DNA from: Marivita sp. XM-24bin2
GTDB taxonomy: Bacteria; Pseudomonadota; Alphaproteobacteria; Rhodobacterales; Rhodobacteraceae
Assembly (NCBI GenBank): GCA_003149565.1
Contig: QCWH01000001.1
Coordinates: 171,716 to 206,742, forward strand
Length of the DNA stretch: 35,027 bases
Direction: 5' to 3'
Position numbers and translations under genes: made by a program. Of the stretch, positions 19,119-28,516 are shown piece after piece (position 1 is the stretch's first letter; each line of letters opens with the position of its first letter). Under the pieces are notes generated by a model. It was not told the origin of the DNA. It saw only the letters and a list, made by a program, of their open reading frames with translations, and did not search any database.

Positions 19119-20378
19119 TCACTTTCCCAGCTTGTCGATCATCGCTTGCGTTATCAGGCAAACGCCGTTCTCAGTCCGGCGGAACCGCTTGGCGTCTTCC
19201 TTGGGGTCTTCACCGACGATCAGCCCCGGCGGGATTTTCACGCCCCGGTCAAGGATCACGTTCTTGAGGTACGCACGGCGGCCAACCTCGGCATAGGGCA
19301 GGGCGACCACGCCTTCGAGCTGCGAATAGGAGTGTGTCTTGACGCCGGTAAAAAGCAGGCAGCGATATAGCGACGAGCCCGAAATGATGCACCCACCCGA
19401 CACCATCGATGACACCGCCTGACCACGGCGGCCTTCCTCGTTGTGGATGAACTTCGCGGGTGGGGTAAGCTCCGAATAGGTCCAGATTGGCCAGTCGGTT
19501 GCGTAAATATCGAGCTTCGGTTCGAAATCCGTCAGGTCGATATTGGCCTGCCAATAGGCATCAATGGTTCCCACGTCTCGCCAGTAGGGTTCAGTCTCAA
19601 GTCCCGACATCACGCAAGAGCGGCTGAACGGATGCGCCCGCGCGCCACCTTCTGCGACGATCCCCGGAATGATGTCCTTGCCGAAATCATTTTCCGAGTT
19701 TGGATCCTGCGCGTCCTTTTCGAGGATCTCGTAGAGGTATTCGGCCTCGAACACGTAGATGCCCATGCTGGCCAGCGACTTGGTTTCGTCGCCCGGCATG
19801 GCGGGCGGATCGGCTGGCTTTTCTACGAATTCGAGGATCTTGTCATTGTCATCCACATGCATGACGCCAAAGCCCTTGGCCTCTTCGCGTGGCACGGCGA
19901 TGCAGCCCACCGTCACCTTGGCGCCAGAGCGGACATGCTCTTCGATCATGAAGGAATAGTCCTGCTTGTAGATATGGTCCCCCGCCAGAACGAGCACGTA
20001 TTTCGGGCCGTAGCCGCGAATGATCGCGATGTTCTGGGTCACGGCATCTGCGGTGCCCTTATACCAATTGTCCTCGTTGATCTGTTGCGAGGCGGGCAGG
20101 ATATCGAGCGACTCATTGCGCTCTGCCCGGAAGAAGCTCCAGCCGCGCTGCATGTGCCGAATCAGGCTATGCGCTTTGTACTGTGTTGCGACGCCGATCC
20201 GCCGGATGCCCGAGTTCACCGCGTTGGACAGGGCAAAGTCGATGATGCGGGTCTTGCCGCCGAAATAGACGGCGGGTTTGGCGCGGATGTCGGTCATTTC
20301 CTTCAGGCGGCTCCCCCGACCGCCTGCAAGAATGAACGCCATGGATTGTTGCGCCAGGCTGAACCTGTCTTCCTTCAT
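19119..20378 (-). CDS. glgC: Glucose-1-phosphate adenylyltransferase (ADP-glucose pyrophosphorylase)
   Basis: A 419-residue nucleotidyltransferase that makes ADP-glucose from ATP and glucose-1-phosphate, the committed and normally allosterically controlled step of glycogen synthesis. The nucleotide loop [20 protein letters not shown] (residues 18-36) and [20 protein letters not shown] are diagnostic. The catalytic-site stretch [11 protein letters not shown] and the glucose-1-P site FVEKP are visible, and a left-handed beta-helix C-terminal domain ends the protein. The ATG at 20378 is preceded by AGGGGGAG. It lies 27 bases after glgB. The effector type (for alphaproteobacteria typically fructose-6-P/pyruvate) cannot be read from sequence alone. 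Confidence 0.97.
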   Translation of the reverse strand: MKEDRFSLAQQSMAFILAGGRGSRLKEMTDIRAKPAVYFGGKTRIIDFALSNAVNSGIRRIGVATQYKAHSLIRHMQRGWSFFRAERNESLDILPASQQINEDNWYKGTADAVTQNIAIIRGYGPKYVLVLAGDHIYKQDYSFMIEEHVRSGAKVTVGCIAVPREEAKGFGVMHVDDNDKILEFVEKPADPPAMPGDETKSLASMGIYVFEAEYLYEILEKDAQDPNSENDFGKDIIPGIVAEGGARAHPFSRSCVMSGLETEPYWRDVGTIDAYWQANIDLTDFEPKLDIYATDWPIWTYSELTPPAKFIHNEEGRRGQAVSSMVSGGCIISGSSLYRCLLFTGVKTHSYSQLEGVVALPYAEVGRRAYLKNVILDRGVKIPPGLIVGEDPKEDAKRFRRTENGVCLITQAMIDKLGK

Positions 20379-20405
20379 GATTTCTCCCCCTTAAATGTCA
20401 TTCTT

Positions 20406-22613
20406 TCAAACCTCCTCAAGTTGAAAGAAGACTGTGGCCAATGGTGGCACGGTTATCTCGATTGCATATGGGCAGCCGTGCATGGACTGATCCTGCGTAT
20501 CAGCGCCTTTGGGCGTGCCTGTGTCGGTACCGCCATAGAGTGCGGCATCGGTATTCAGCTTTTCAGCCCAGTGCCCCTTATGCGGGACACCGATGCGATA
20601 ATTGGTGCGCGGCACCGGTGTGAAGTTCGACACCACCAGAACCGGCGCGCTGCCGTCCTTGCCGTTGCGCACCCACGAAAACACTGACTCCGCTGCGTTG
20701 CCGCCGTCGATCCAGCGGAAGCCGTCTTCGCTGCTGTCTTTCTCGTAGAGCGCGGGTGTGCTGGCGTAGAGGTGGTTCAGATCGCGCACGAGGTTCTTTA
20801 CGCCTTGATGCGGCGGATATTCCAACAAGTGCCAGTCCAGACTGGTTTCGTTGTTCCATTCCTGCGCTTGGGCAAATTCGCAACCCATGAACAAAAGCTT
20901 CTTGCCGGGATGCCCCCACATGAACCCGTAATACGCCCGTAGATTGGCAAAGCGCTGCCAATCATCACCGGGCATCTTGCCCAGCATCGAGCCTTTGCCA
21001 TGCACCACCTCGTCATGGCTGATTGGCAGGATGAAGTTTTCGGAAAACGCGTAGTGCAGCCCGAAGGTCATTTTGTCGTGGTGGTATTTACGGTTGATCG
21101 GGTCTTCGGCCATGTAGCGCAGGGTGTCGTTCATCCACCCCATGTTCCACTTGAACCCGAATCCCAGACCGCCTGTGCTGGTCGGGGCGCTGACGCCTGG
21201 AAAGGCCGTGCTTTCCTCGGCAGCGGTGAGGATGCTGTCATCGGCGGCATAGACTGTTTCGTTCATGCGCTGCATGAAGGCGATGGCCTCAAGGTTCTCG
21301 CGCCCGCCATGCTTGTTGGGGACCCATTCCCCCTCTTTGCGCGAATAATCGCGGTAGAGCATGGAGGCCACGGCATCCACGCGCAGACCGTCGATGTGAT
21401 ATTCCTCGAACCAGAACTTCGCGTTGGCGATCAGGAAGTTCTGCACCTCTGTCCGGCCATAGTTGTAAACCAGCGTGTTCCAGTCAGGGTGGAAGCCTTC
21501 CTTGGGATCCGCATGTTCGTAAAGCGGTGTGCCGTCGAAGCGGCCAAGCCCGTGCTGATCGGTCGGGAAGTGGCCCGGCACCCAGTCGATGATCAGGCCA
21601 AGGCCCGCCTTGTGGCAGGCATCGACAAAGGCGCGAAACTCCTGCGGTGTGCCAAAACGGGATGTCGGCGCAAAGAGACCCACGGGCTGATAGCCCCATG
21701 ACCCGCCGAATGGATATTCGGACACGGGTGTGAGTTCGATATGGGTGAAACCCATTTCGCGGGCGTAGTCGACCAGCATGGTCGCATGTTCGAGATAGGT
21801 CAGCGACCGGTTGCCCTCTTCCGGGACGCGCCGCCAGCTTTCCAGATGCACTTCGTAGATCGAAATGGGCTGGGCGATCTTGTGCTTTGCCCCGCGCTTG
21901 GACAGCCACCCGGCGTCTGACCAGTCATACCCGCGCAAGTCGCGCACGACCGAGGCGGTGGCAGGTGGAATTTCTGCGCCAAACCCCACGGGGTCAGCCT
22001 TGAGCGGCAGCAAATTGCCGGCGCCATCAAGGATTTCGTATTTATAAACGGTGCCATCGCCGAGGCCAGGCAGGAAAATCTCGTGCACACCCGTCGCGCC
22101 ACGGCGGCGCATCACGTGGCGGCGGCCATCCCAGCCGTTGAAGTCGCCGACGACAGAGACGCGCAAGGCATTCGGAGCCCAAACCGCGAAATGCGTGCCG
22201 TTTATGCTTTCATGTGTGCAGACATGCGCTCCAAGTGCATCCCAAAGCTGGTGATGTGTGCCTTCGCCCAGAAGGTACTCGTCCATCTCGCCCAGCTTGG
22301 GGCCAAAGGCGTAGGCGTCCTGTTCTTCCCACACATGGCTTCCGCGTGTCATGCGCAGACGGTAGGGAAACCGCTTTTTCCGGCGCGGGATCGCGCCGGC
22401 GAACAGGCCGTCTGCCACGCGCTCCAACGTCACCAAGGCCCGCCCGGTTTTGCTGTCGATCACCTCGACACTGTCGGCCTCGGGTCGCATCGCGCGCATG
22501 ACCAGAGTGCCAGCCACCTCATGCAGGCCCAACACTGCAAACGGATCACCGTGCCGCCCCTGCGCAATCGCTTGGGCCGTGGCGTCGTCGATCAGCGCAG
22601 CCGCTCCCGTCAT
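20406..22613 (-). CDS. glgB: 1,4-alpha-glucan branching enzyme (GH13)
   Basis: A 735-residue enzyme that introduces alpha-1,6 branches. The arrangement is the long GlgB type: an N1 domain (about 1-115; HGDPFAVLGLHE), a CBM48 N2 domain (about 130-225; GTHFAVWAPNALRVSVVGDFNGWD), the catalytic barrel, and a C-terminal beta domain. The catalytic residues are D413 (GLRVDAVASMLY), E466 (AAEEST) and D534 (ISHDEVVHGKGSM). PVSEYPFGGSWGYQPVG is a GlgB hallmark. A GGGAG element lies before the ATG. It overlaps the glgP stop by 4 bases (ATGA). Confidence 0.97.
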   Translation of the reverse strand: MTGAAALIDDATAQAIAQGRHGDPFAVLGLHEVAGTLVMRAMRPEADSVEVIDSKTGRALVTLERVADGLFAGAIPRRKKRFPYRLRMTRGSHVWEEQDAYAFGPKLGEMDEYLLGEGTHHQLWDALGAHVCTHESINGTHFAVWAPNALRVSVVGDFNGWDGRRHVMRRRGATGVHEIFLPGLGDGTVYKYEILDGAGNLLPLKADPVGFGAEIPPATASVVRDLRGYDWSDAGWLSKRGAKHKIAQPISIYEVHLESWRRVPEEGNRSLTYLEHATMLVDYAREMGFTHIELTPVSEYPFGGSWGYQPVGLFAPTSRFGTPQEFRAFVDACHKAGLGLIIDWVPGHFPTDQHGLGRFDGTPLYEHADPKEGFHPDWNTLVYNYGRTEVQNFLIANAKFWFEEYHIDGLRVDAVASMLYRDYSRKEGEWVPNKHGGRENLEAIAFMQRMNETVYAADDSILTAAEESTAFPGVSAPTSTGGLGFGFKWNMGWMNDTLRYMAEDPINRKYHHDKMTFGLHYAFSENFILPISHDEVVHGKGSMLGKMPGDDWQRFANLRAYYGFMWGHPGKKLLFMGCEFAQAQEWNNETSLDWHLLEYPPHQGVKNLVRDLNHLYASTPALYEKDSSEDGFRWIDGGNAAESVFSWVRNGKDGSAPVLVVSNFTPVPRTNYRIGVPHKGHWAEKLNTDAALYGGTDTGTPKGADTQDQSMHGCPYAIEITVPPLATVFFQLEEV

Positions 22614-25045
22614 GCCGTTCTCCCAAGTTTGGCTTTGGTCAGGCTCTCGGCCCCCCAGATGTCGCGGGCATAGCCCTTGATCGTGCGGTCCGACGAGAAC
22701 CAGCCCATGCTTGCCGTATTGACGACCGCCATCGCTGCCCAGTTCGCCGGGTTGCGATAGGCGGTGTCGGCGCGGCGCTGCGTATCGAAATAGCTGTCGA
22801 AATCGCAGGTCACGAGGAAATAATCATGGTCATAAAGCATCCCCACAAGCCCATGATAGCGGCTTGGATCGTGCGGTGCAAAACGCCCCTCGGCGATCTG
22901 GCCCAGCACCCGTTGCAAACGCGGGCTGGCCTCGATGGCGGCGCGGGAATAGCCGTGATGGGTGCGGCGCTCCATCACCTCCTGCGCGGTCAGGCCGAAG
23001 AGGAAGAAGTTTTCCGACCCGACATGATCGCGGATCTCGACGTTCGCCCCATCCAGCGTGCCGATGGTCAGCGCACCGTTCAGGGCGAATTTCATATTGC
23101 CGGTGCCAGACGCCTCTTTGCCGGCGGTCGAGATCTGTTCCGACAGGTCCGCCGCAGGGATCAGCCGTTCGGCCATGGTGACGTTGTAGTTGGGTGGATA
23201 CACGATCTTGAGCTTGTCGCCCGTCACCTCGTCAGCGTTGATCACCGCCGCCACGTCATTGATCAGGCGGATGATGTCCTTGGCCACAAAATATCCCGGC
23301 GCTGCCTTGCCGCCGAAAATCTTAACGCGGGGAGTCCAGTCTGCGTTCGGGTTGTCGCGCATGTCGTTCCACAACGCGACAGTTTCCAAAAGGTTCATCA
23401 ACTGGCGTTTGTATTCGTGGATGCGCTTGATCTGCACGTCGAACATCGCGTCAGGGTCAAGCGGGACACCCATCGTCTGACCGATCCAGTTGGACAGGTT
23501 GACCTTGTTCTCGCGTTTTGAGGCGGTGAAGGCGTCGATGAACGCCGCATCATCACGCTTGGATTTGAGCGCGGTCAATTGTTCAAGGTCCGTCACCCAG
23601 CCTTCACCGATCGTATCGGTGATAAGGTGCCGCAGCGACGGGTTGCAGCCATAAAGCCAGCGGCGCGGCGTGATGCCGTTGGTCTGGTTGATGATCCGGT
23701 TCGGGTGGATGCGGTGCAGGTCGGCAAAGACCGTTTCCTTGACCAGATCGGTGTGCAGCGCCGACACGCCGTTGACTTTGTGCGCCATGATGAACGCCAG
23801 TTCCCCCATGCGGACATCGCCATGCTCAAGGATGCGCGGGCTGCCGGGGTGTTCGGTCTGATGTGCATGTTCGATGGCGCGGATGATCTCCATATGGCGC
23901 GGCAGGATTCGGCCCATGAGATGTTCGCTCCACCGTTCCAGCGCTTCAGGCAGAAGCGTGTGGTTGGTGTAGGCCAGACATTTGCGCGCCAGCGGGATCG
24001 CCTCGTCCATCGGGATGGCGTGCTCGTCCACCAGAATGCGCACCAGTTCCGGCCCGGCGATGGCAGGGTGAGTGTCGTTAAGCTGGATCGCCACGTAATC
24101 GGGCAGGGCGCGGATGTCGTCGTGATCCTTCAGGTAGCGGCGCAGCAGGTCCATGATCGATGCGGCGGTGAAGAAATACTCCTGCTTCAGCCGCAGTTCC
24201 TTGCCGCTTTCCGTGGTGTCGTCCGGATAGAGAACGCGGCTGATCGTGCGCGCCAGCGCCTCGGACCGCCCGGCAGCGAGGTAATCACCGCGATTGAAGC
24301 TTTCGAGATCGAACTCCTTGGCGGGTTCCGCCGACCATAGGCGCAGCGTGTTGCCCCATGCGCCGTTCCAGCCAACCACGGGCGTGTCATGCGCAGTGGC
24401 CATCACCACTTCACCGGGGTGCCAATAGGCCTTGCCTTCGTGATGATCGACATGCCCGCCAAAGCCGATGCGGTACTGCGATTCCGGGCGCTCGAACTCC
24501 CACGCATGACGCTGGGTCAGCCATGTCTCGGGTTTTTCGACCTGCTGGCCCTGCGCAAAGCTTTGCTCGAACAACCCGTGTTCATAGCGGATACCATAGC
24601 CAAAGGCCGGAATGCCCAAGGTCGCCAGCGAATCCATGAAACAGGCGGCCAGCCGGCCCAGACCACCGTTCCCAAGGGCGGCGTCCGGTTCGTCATGCAC
24701 GATGGTGTCGAAATCGAGGCCCAGCTCTGACAGCGTTGCTTTGACCGTGTCCTCCATTCGCAGGTTAGAGATCATGTCCTCGATCAGCCGCCCGATGAGA
24801 AACTCCATCGACAGATAATACACCCGCTTTGGTGAGGCCGCGTAGGTTTCCTTGGTAGAACGAAACCACGTTTCGACCATTTGGTCGCGTAGCACCAGCG
24901 ACAAAGCGATCCGCCAATCATAGGTCGAGGCGTTTTCGGCATCTTTGCCCAAGGAGTATTTCAGGCGGTTCAAAATTTCTGTTTTCATGCTCTTCCAGGT
25001 CTGGTTCAAGCTTGGGTCAGTGGCGTAGATAGCGCTAACATTCAC
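22610..25045 (-). CDS. glgP: Glycogen phosphorylase (GT35, PLP-dependent)
   Basis: An enzyme of up to 811 residues that releases glucose-1-phosphate from glycogen ends. Family marks include YYLSMEFLIGR, EPDAALGNGGLGRLAACFMDS, GYGIRYEHGLF, QLNDTHPAIA, VQIKRIHEYKRQLMN, and the PLP lysine K652 in EASGTGNMKFALNGALTIGTLDGANVE. It is the first gene of the glg operon. The start is uncertain. GTG at 25045 has GAGAGG directly abutting it, a poor spacing. An in-frame ATG at 24988 follows GGAAGAG at a better distance and would give 792 residues. No mammalian-type regulatory phosphoserine context is visible. Confidence 0.96.
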   Translation of the reverse strand: MNVSAIYATDPSLNQTWKSMKTEILNRLKYSLGKDAENASTYDWRIALSLVLRDQMVETWFRSTKETYAASPKRVYYLSMEFLIGRLIEDMISNLRMEDTVKATLSELGLDFDTIVHDEPDAALGNGGLGRLAACFMDSLATLGIPAFGYGIRYEHGLFEQSFAQGQQVEKPETWLTQRHAWEFERPESQYRIGFGGHVDHHEGKAYWHPGEVVMATAHDTPVVGWNGAWGNTLRLWSAEPAKEFDLESFNRGDYLAAGRSEALARTISRVLYPDDTTESGKELRLKQEYFFTAASIMDLLRRYLKDHDDIRALPDYVAIQLNDTHPAIAGPELVRILVDEHAIPMDEAIPLARKCLAYTNHTLLPEALERWSEHLMGRILPRHMEIIRAIEHAHQTEHPGSPRILEHGDVRMGELAFIMAHKVNGVSALHTDLVKETVFADLHRIHPNRIINQTNGITPRRWLYGCNPSLRHLITDTIGEGWVTDLEQLTALKSKRDDAAFIDAFTASKRENKVNLSNWIGQTMGVPLDPDAMFDVQIKRIHEYKRQLMNLLETVALWNDMRDNPNADWTPRVKIFGGKAAPGYFVAKDIIRLINDVAAVINADEVTGDKLKIVYPPNYNVTMAERLIPAADLSEQISTAGKEASGTGNMKFALNGALTIGTLDGANVEIRDHVGSENFFLFGLTAQEVMERRTHHGYSRAAIEASPRLQRVLGQIAEGRFAPHDPSRYHGLVGMLYDHDYFLVTCDFDSYFDTQRRADTAYRNPANWAAMAVVNTASMGWFSSDRTIKGYARDIWGAESLTKAKLGRTA

Positions 25046-25213
25046 CCTCTCTTATCGCAAATCGCAAAGAACACCATTGCACATATTGCAGGGGTGCCGC
25101 GTGATTTCTTCATGTTTAAGGCCCAAGGGTCGCGGGTTTTTACAATGGGATAGGTTTTGTCGCACGCAGATCAAGCGGTGGAATTGGGACCTAACAGTGA
25201 CGTTACGCTTGGG
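25046..25213 (-). promoter_or_regulatory. Upstream region of the glycogen operon
   Basis: These 168 bases separate the glycogen operon from the acetyltransferase gene upstream, which is on the same strand. On the minus strand two direct TTGCGAT copies abut (complement of 25054-25067), just before the GTG candidate start. A pair TGCAATATG/TGCAATGG lies about 15 bases further up. These may be operator half-sites. No convincing -35/-10 pair and no terminator for the upstream gene were found, so readthrough from the tpa-GNAT unit is possible. Confidence 0.4.
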
Positions 25214-25924
25214 TCACACAGCGGACAAGCCAAGCTTTTGACGTCCTCGCGCATCGAAATTTGCAGGGTCCAGCCAGCGGGTGAACCGCGCTTTCAGGTC
25301 GGGCCAGTCGCTGTCGATGATCGAAAACCACGCCGTGTCGCGATTGCGACCCTTGTAATGCGTCGCCTGCCGGAACGTGCCTTCGTAGGTAAACCCCAAC
25401 CGTTCGGCGGCACGCCGCGATGGCGCGTTCAGCGCGTCGCATTTCCATTCGTAGCGGCGATAGCCGAGTTCATCGAACGCGCGCCGCATCATCAGGAACT
25501 GAAACTCGGTCGCGGCGCGTGTCTTTTGCAAGGCAGGGGACAGGTTGATGAATCCCACCTCGATGCAGGCGCTGGCCGGAGCGATCCGCAGGTAGCTGGC
25601 GTGGCCCACGGCCCGGCCATCCACGACGATGGCGTGCATCAACGGATCGTCTTTCTGGATCGCCTCGCTTAGCCATGCACGGAACTGGGCAGGGTCATGG
25701 TAAGGTCCGTTGGGCAGATAGGTCCAGATGCGGTCGTCCAGGTCCGCGCGGAATGCGGTGTAGAGGTCATCTGCGTGATCCGCAGACAACGGTACCACAG
25801 AACAATATCGCCCCACCATATTGGTGCGCGGTGGCACCGGGCGGGGCGATGTGTCTGCCAGAGGTAAGCCGACAGGTTGGCCCAGCGCGTTGTCGCGCTG
25901 ACCGGTGATCAGAGGGTCACTCAC
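25214..25924 (-). CDS. GNAT-family acetyltransferase, RimJ/RimL type
   Basis: A 236-residue protein with a single Acetyltransf_3 (RimJ/RimL-like) domain. The N-terminus GQPVGLPLADTSPRPVPPRTNMVGRYCSVVPL matches the conserved leader of this GNAT branch. The later DRIWTYLPNGPYHDPAQFRAWL, IEVGFINLSPALQKTRAATEF (motif A region) and YEWKCDALNAPSRRAAERLGFTYEG stretches are typical. Members acetylate N-termini, amino acids or aminoglycoside-like small molecules; the substrate here is unknown. The start is GTG, overlapping the upstream aminotransferase stop as GTGA, so the two are very likely co-translated. Confidence 0.87.
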   Translation of the reverse strand: MSDPLITGQRDNALGQPVGLPLADTSPRPVPPRTNMVGRYCSVVPLSADHADDLYTAFRADLDDRIWTYLPNGPYHDPAQFRAWLSEAIQKDDPLMHAIVVDGRAVGHASYLRIAPASACIEVGFINLSPALQKTRAATEFQFLMMRRAFDELGYRRYEWKCDALNAPSRRAAERLGFTYEGTFRQATHYKGRNRDTAWFSIIDSDWPDLKARFTRWLDPANFDARGRQKLGLSAV

Positions 25925-27309
25925 CCAAATTCGCGTCCCAAAGCCTCATCAACCGATGCGATGATCTGGTTGATGTCATCCTTGGTGGCGATCAGCGCCG
26001 GGCTGAAGCAGAGCGTGTTGTTGTAGCCGGGCAGGGAGCGGTTGGTCGCGCCGATGATGATGCCCTGTTGCATGCAGTCGGCGACAACCTTCTGAACCCG
26101 CTTTTCCGCCATCGGCGCACGGGTTTCGCGATCCTCGACCAGTTCGGCACCAAGGAACAGACCCTTGCCGCGCACGTTGCCGATGACGGTATGCTTGTCC
26201 GCCAGCGCGTGCAATTGGTCGAGCATGTATTCGCCCATTGCCGTGGTGTTGTCGAGCAGGCCTTCATCCTCGATGATGCGCATGTTCTCCAACGCTGCCG
26301 CCGGACCTGCTGTGCAACCGCCAAAGGTCGAGATGTCGCGGAAATAGTTCATCGGATCGTCGGCATTGTCCTTGAACATCGAGAACACGTCCTCGGTCGT
26401 CACAAGGCAGGCGATCGCGGCATAGCCCGAGGCCACACCCTTGGCCATCGTCACCATGTCCGGCTGCACGCCGTACTGCTGATAGCCGAACCACTTGCCC
26501 GTCCGGCCGACACCACAGACCACTTCGTCGATATGAAGCAGGATGTCGTACTTGCGGCAAATCTCCTGCACGCGGTCCCAGTAGCCCTGCGGCGGAGTGA
26601 TAACGCCACCACCGGCTGTCACCGGTTCAAGGCAGAGCGCACCCACGGTGTCCGGCCCCTCGCGCAAGATCACCTGTTCGATCTGATCCGCCGCCCATTC
26701 GCCATAGTTCTCGGTCGGTGCACCCTGATCGGCGGCGCGGTATTCAAGGCAATGCGGCACGCGCACAAAGCCCGGCGTGAACGGCCCGTACTGCGCGTTG
26801 CGCTCGTCCTGACCGCCTGCCGACAGACAGCCGATGGTGGTGCCGTGGTAATCGCGGTCGCGGTAGAGGATCTTGTGCTTCTGGCCGCCATAACGCTTGT
26901 GCGCGATCTGGCGGACCATCTTGAAGGCCTTCTCGTTCGCCTCGGACCCGGAGTTCGTGTAGTAAACACGGGTCATGCCCGGCATCTTCGAGATCAGCTT
27001 TTCCGAGAAAAGCGCGCCCGGGATCGAACCGGCAGACCCTGCGAAATAGTTGAGCTTAAGCAACTGGTCATACACCGCCTTCGCGATGCTTTCGCGGCCA
27101 TAGCCCACGTTCACCGTCCAGACACCGCCGGACACGGCATCCAGATGCTCTTTGCCCTTCTGGTCCCAGACTCGCATGCCTTTGCCTTCGACGATGATCC
27201 GGGGATCATTTGTCTCGAACGGCTTGTGCTGAATCAGATGGTGCCAGACATGGGCGCGGTCAGCTTCGACCACGTGGGAAAGATCGTTTTGGGACAATGT
27301 ACCGTCCAT
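25921..27309 (-). CDS. tpa: Taurine-pyruvate aminotransferase-like class III transaminase
   Basis: A 462-residue PLP enzyme of the class III omega-transaminase family. PLP contacts visible are YTNSGSEANEKAFK (117-130), YHGTTIG (154-160), HIDEVVCGVGRTG with D261, and the Schiff-base lysine K290 in MVTMAKGVASGY. The N-terminus (LSQNDLSHVVEADRAHVWHHLIQHKPF) and HLDAVSGGVWTVNVGYGR closely resemble taurine:pyruvate aminotransferase (Tpa), which makes sulfoacetaldehyde and alanine. The specificity is a recollection-based inference; a beta-alanine or related amine transaminase is the main alternative. No xsc, pta or taurine transporter gene is near. The ATG at 27309 was chosen because GGAGG lies 8 bases upstream; a GTG at 27318 overlaps that site. 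It overlaps the acetyltransferase gene. Confidence 0.8.
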   Translation of the reverse strand: MDGTLSQNDLSHVVEADRAHVWHHLIQHKPFETNDPRIIVEGKGMRVWDQKGKEHLDAVSGGVWTVNVGYGRESIAKAVYDQLLKLNYFAGSAGSIPGALFSEKLISKMPGMTRVYYTNSGSEANEKAFKMVRQIAHKRYGGQKHKILYRDRDYHGTTIGCLSAGGQDERNAQYGPFTPGFVRVPHCLEYRAADQGAPTENYGEWAADQIEQVILREGPDTVGALCLEPVTAGGGVITPPQGYWDRVQEICRKYDILLHIDEVVCGVGRTGKWFGYQQYGVQPDMVTMAKGVASGYAAIACLVTTEDVFSMFKDNADDPMNYFRDISTFGGCTAGPAAALENMRIIEDEGLLDNTTAMGEYMLDQLHALADKHTVIGNVRGKGLFLGAELVEDRETRAPMAEKRVQKVVADCMQQGIIIGATNRSLPGYNNTLCFSPALIATKDDINQIIASVDEALGREFG

Positions 27310-27373
27310 GGTCGTCACCTCCGTTTGAGAATCACAATTGGCCAGATGCCTGTCGGCTCTCTGCTTTGTATAT

Positions 27374-27388
27374 CTTGATCAGATCAAG
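27374..27388. promoter_or_regulatory. Palindromic operator candidate upstream of tpa
   Basis: A perfect 15-bp palindrome with arms CTTGATC and GATCAAG around one base lies 65-79 bases before the tpa start. On the minus strand it is followed at once by ATATACAAA, a possible -10 region. It resembles an FNR/Dnr box (TTGAT-N4-ATCAA) but has a 3-base spacer, so a GntR- or LysR-type site is equally likely. There is no T-run, which argues against a terminator of the zinc-ribbon gene upstream. Confidence 0.5.
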
Positions 27389-27471
27389 GATGTGGCGTTA
27401 GGGCCAGACATTCGGCACAGATAAGTCCAAATATTGGTCCGGTTCAGCGGTCCTGCCGTTTGTTTCAGCGT

Positions 27472-28332
27472 CTAGCTGCCATCTCCGGCGGGTGGCTCGC
27501 TCGGCGCACCGCTGACCATTCCGGTCAGCGTTTCAACCTGAGTATTCAGCCAGATCCGCAGTTGGTCCACCATCGTCACGTAGGATTCGAGAGGCGCTTT
27601 CGCCTGCGGTACGGCTTCTGCCAGCTGCGGTGCATAGACGTAGAGCACCGTGCCTATGACGAAAAACAGAATGGTGTAGAGAAAACCGCGTCCAAAACCG
27701 CCGGACGTTTCATCATCGTCGTCGAGATCGGCCTGAACCGAGCGCATCTCCCGACGTTCGGTGGAGGCGCGCAGGGTCTGATTGATCTCTTCGACATCGG
27801 GCAGCATGTCCCGGCGCGACTTTGGGCGTTCTGAGACAGCCGATGCGGCGGCCGCCGCAGCCGCTGCGTGCGGGTCTTCGCCCCTCAAACGCTGCATCCT
27901 CTCCTGCGCCTGACGCGCCCGCTTGGCGGCCTCGTCTTCAGGTTCCTGCAGTCCAAGGTCGGGCTGTTCTTCAAGCGCATTGGTTTCCGCCCGACGCGCG
28001 CGCGCTTCGAGCTCGGCCTCTTCACGAAGGATGTCTGCCACAGACGGATCAAGCTCGCGGCGCTTGGGGGGACTCGGTGGGGCGCTGGTGCCCGGCGCAG
28101 CTTCCTGGTTCACCGAAGGCCGATCGTCGATATCCGCATCGACTTCGGGATGCCAGACAGCCTCTTTCGGAGCCTTGGCAGCAGCGGCCATGGCTTCGGG
28201 CGTGGCGGTGGTATCACGGGTTTGAAACCATGTGTTCCCACAATTGGAACATTGGACGTCCCGACCGTCCTCGGGAATGACATCGTCGGGAACTTCGTAT
28301 TGTGCCCCGCAACTTGGACATTTCAGTCGCAT
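27472..28332 (-). CDS. MJ0042-type zinc-ribbon membrane protein
   Basis: A 286-residue protein with an N-terminal zinc ribbon: C5, C8, C28 and C31 in CPSCGAQYEVPDDVIPEDGRDVQCSNCGNTWF, the MJ0042/zf-ribbon pattern. A long charged, partly Ala-rich and coiled-coil-prone region follows (about 95-200, including a run of alanines at 156-163), then a single transmembrane helix at about 217-234 and a short tail of about 50 residues outside. The most likely arrangement is ribbon in the cytoplasm and C-terminus in the periplasm. The function is unknown. Proteins of this layout are commonly encoded beside ftsE in this order of bacteria, as here, where it is divergent from ftsE. The ATG is used; the ribosome binding site is weak. 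Confidence 0.85.
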   Translation of the reverse strand: MRLKCPSCGAQYEVPDDVIPEDGRDVQCSNCGNTWFQTRDTTATPEAMAAAAKAPKEAVWHPEVDADIDDRPSVNQEAAPGTSAPPSPPKRRELDPSVADILREEAELEARARRAETNALEEQPDLGLQEPEDEAAKRARQAQERMQRLRGEDPHAAAAAAAASAVSERPKSRRDMLPDVEEINQTLRASTERREMRSVQADLDDDDETSGGFGRGFLYTILFFVIGTVLYVYAPQLAEAVPQAKAPLESYVTMVDQLRIWLNTQVETLTGMVSGAPSEPPAGDGS

Positions 28333-28516
28333 CTAGCCCGTTGCCTCTACTCGAACGGCCTTTGATTTTGCGACCGTCCCACGTGCTCTTAGTTGAGCCG
28401 GCAGCATAGGCGCGGCAATCCGCATGTAAATGCCTATTCTGACCCGTCCGTCGCATTGAAACCCTCACGATGCTCAGGCACAACAGCGCCGAACCAGTGT
28501 CAGGGACAAGACCGCT
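28333..28516. promoter_or_regulatory. Divergent promoter region between the zinc-ribbon gene and ftsE
   Basis: These 184 bases lie between divergent starts, so at least two promoters must be here. A TTGAAA (28456-28461) on the plus strand is a possible -35 box for ftsE, but the matching -10 (CACAAC) is weak. I saw no GANTC site and no strong inverted repeat. Confidence 0.4.

Noticed and set aside
19443-20687. A 414-codon plus-strand open frame across glgC and the end of glgB.
   Set aside because: It spans two well-supported genes on the other strand, has no recognisable domain or ribosome binding site, and is explained by GC-rich third-position bias.
26068-27378. A 436-codon plus-strand open frame antisense to the transaminase gene.
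   Set aside because: It mirrors tpa codon structure in high-GC DNA; the product is His/Arg/Val-rich with no fold or motif, and the minus-strand gene is clearly real.
27374-27388. FNR/FnrL box upstream of tpa.
   Set aside because: The half-sites TTGAT and ATCAA fit, but the spacer is 3 bases instead of 4, so it is kept only as an unassigned palindrome.
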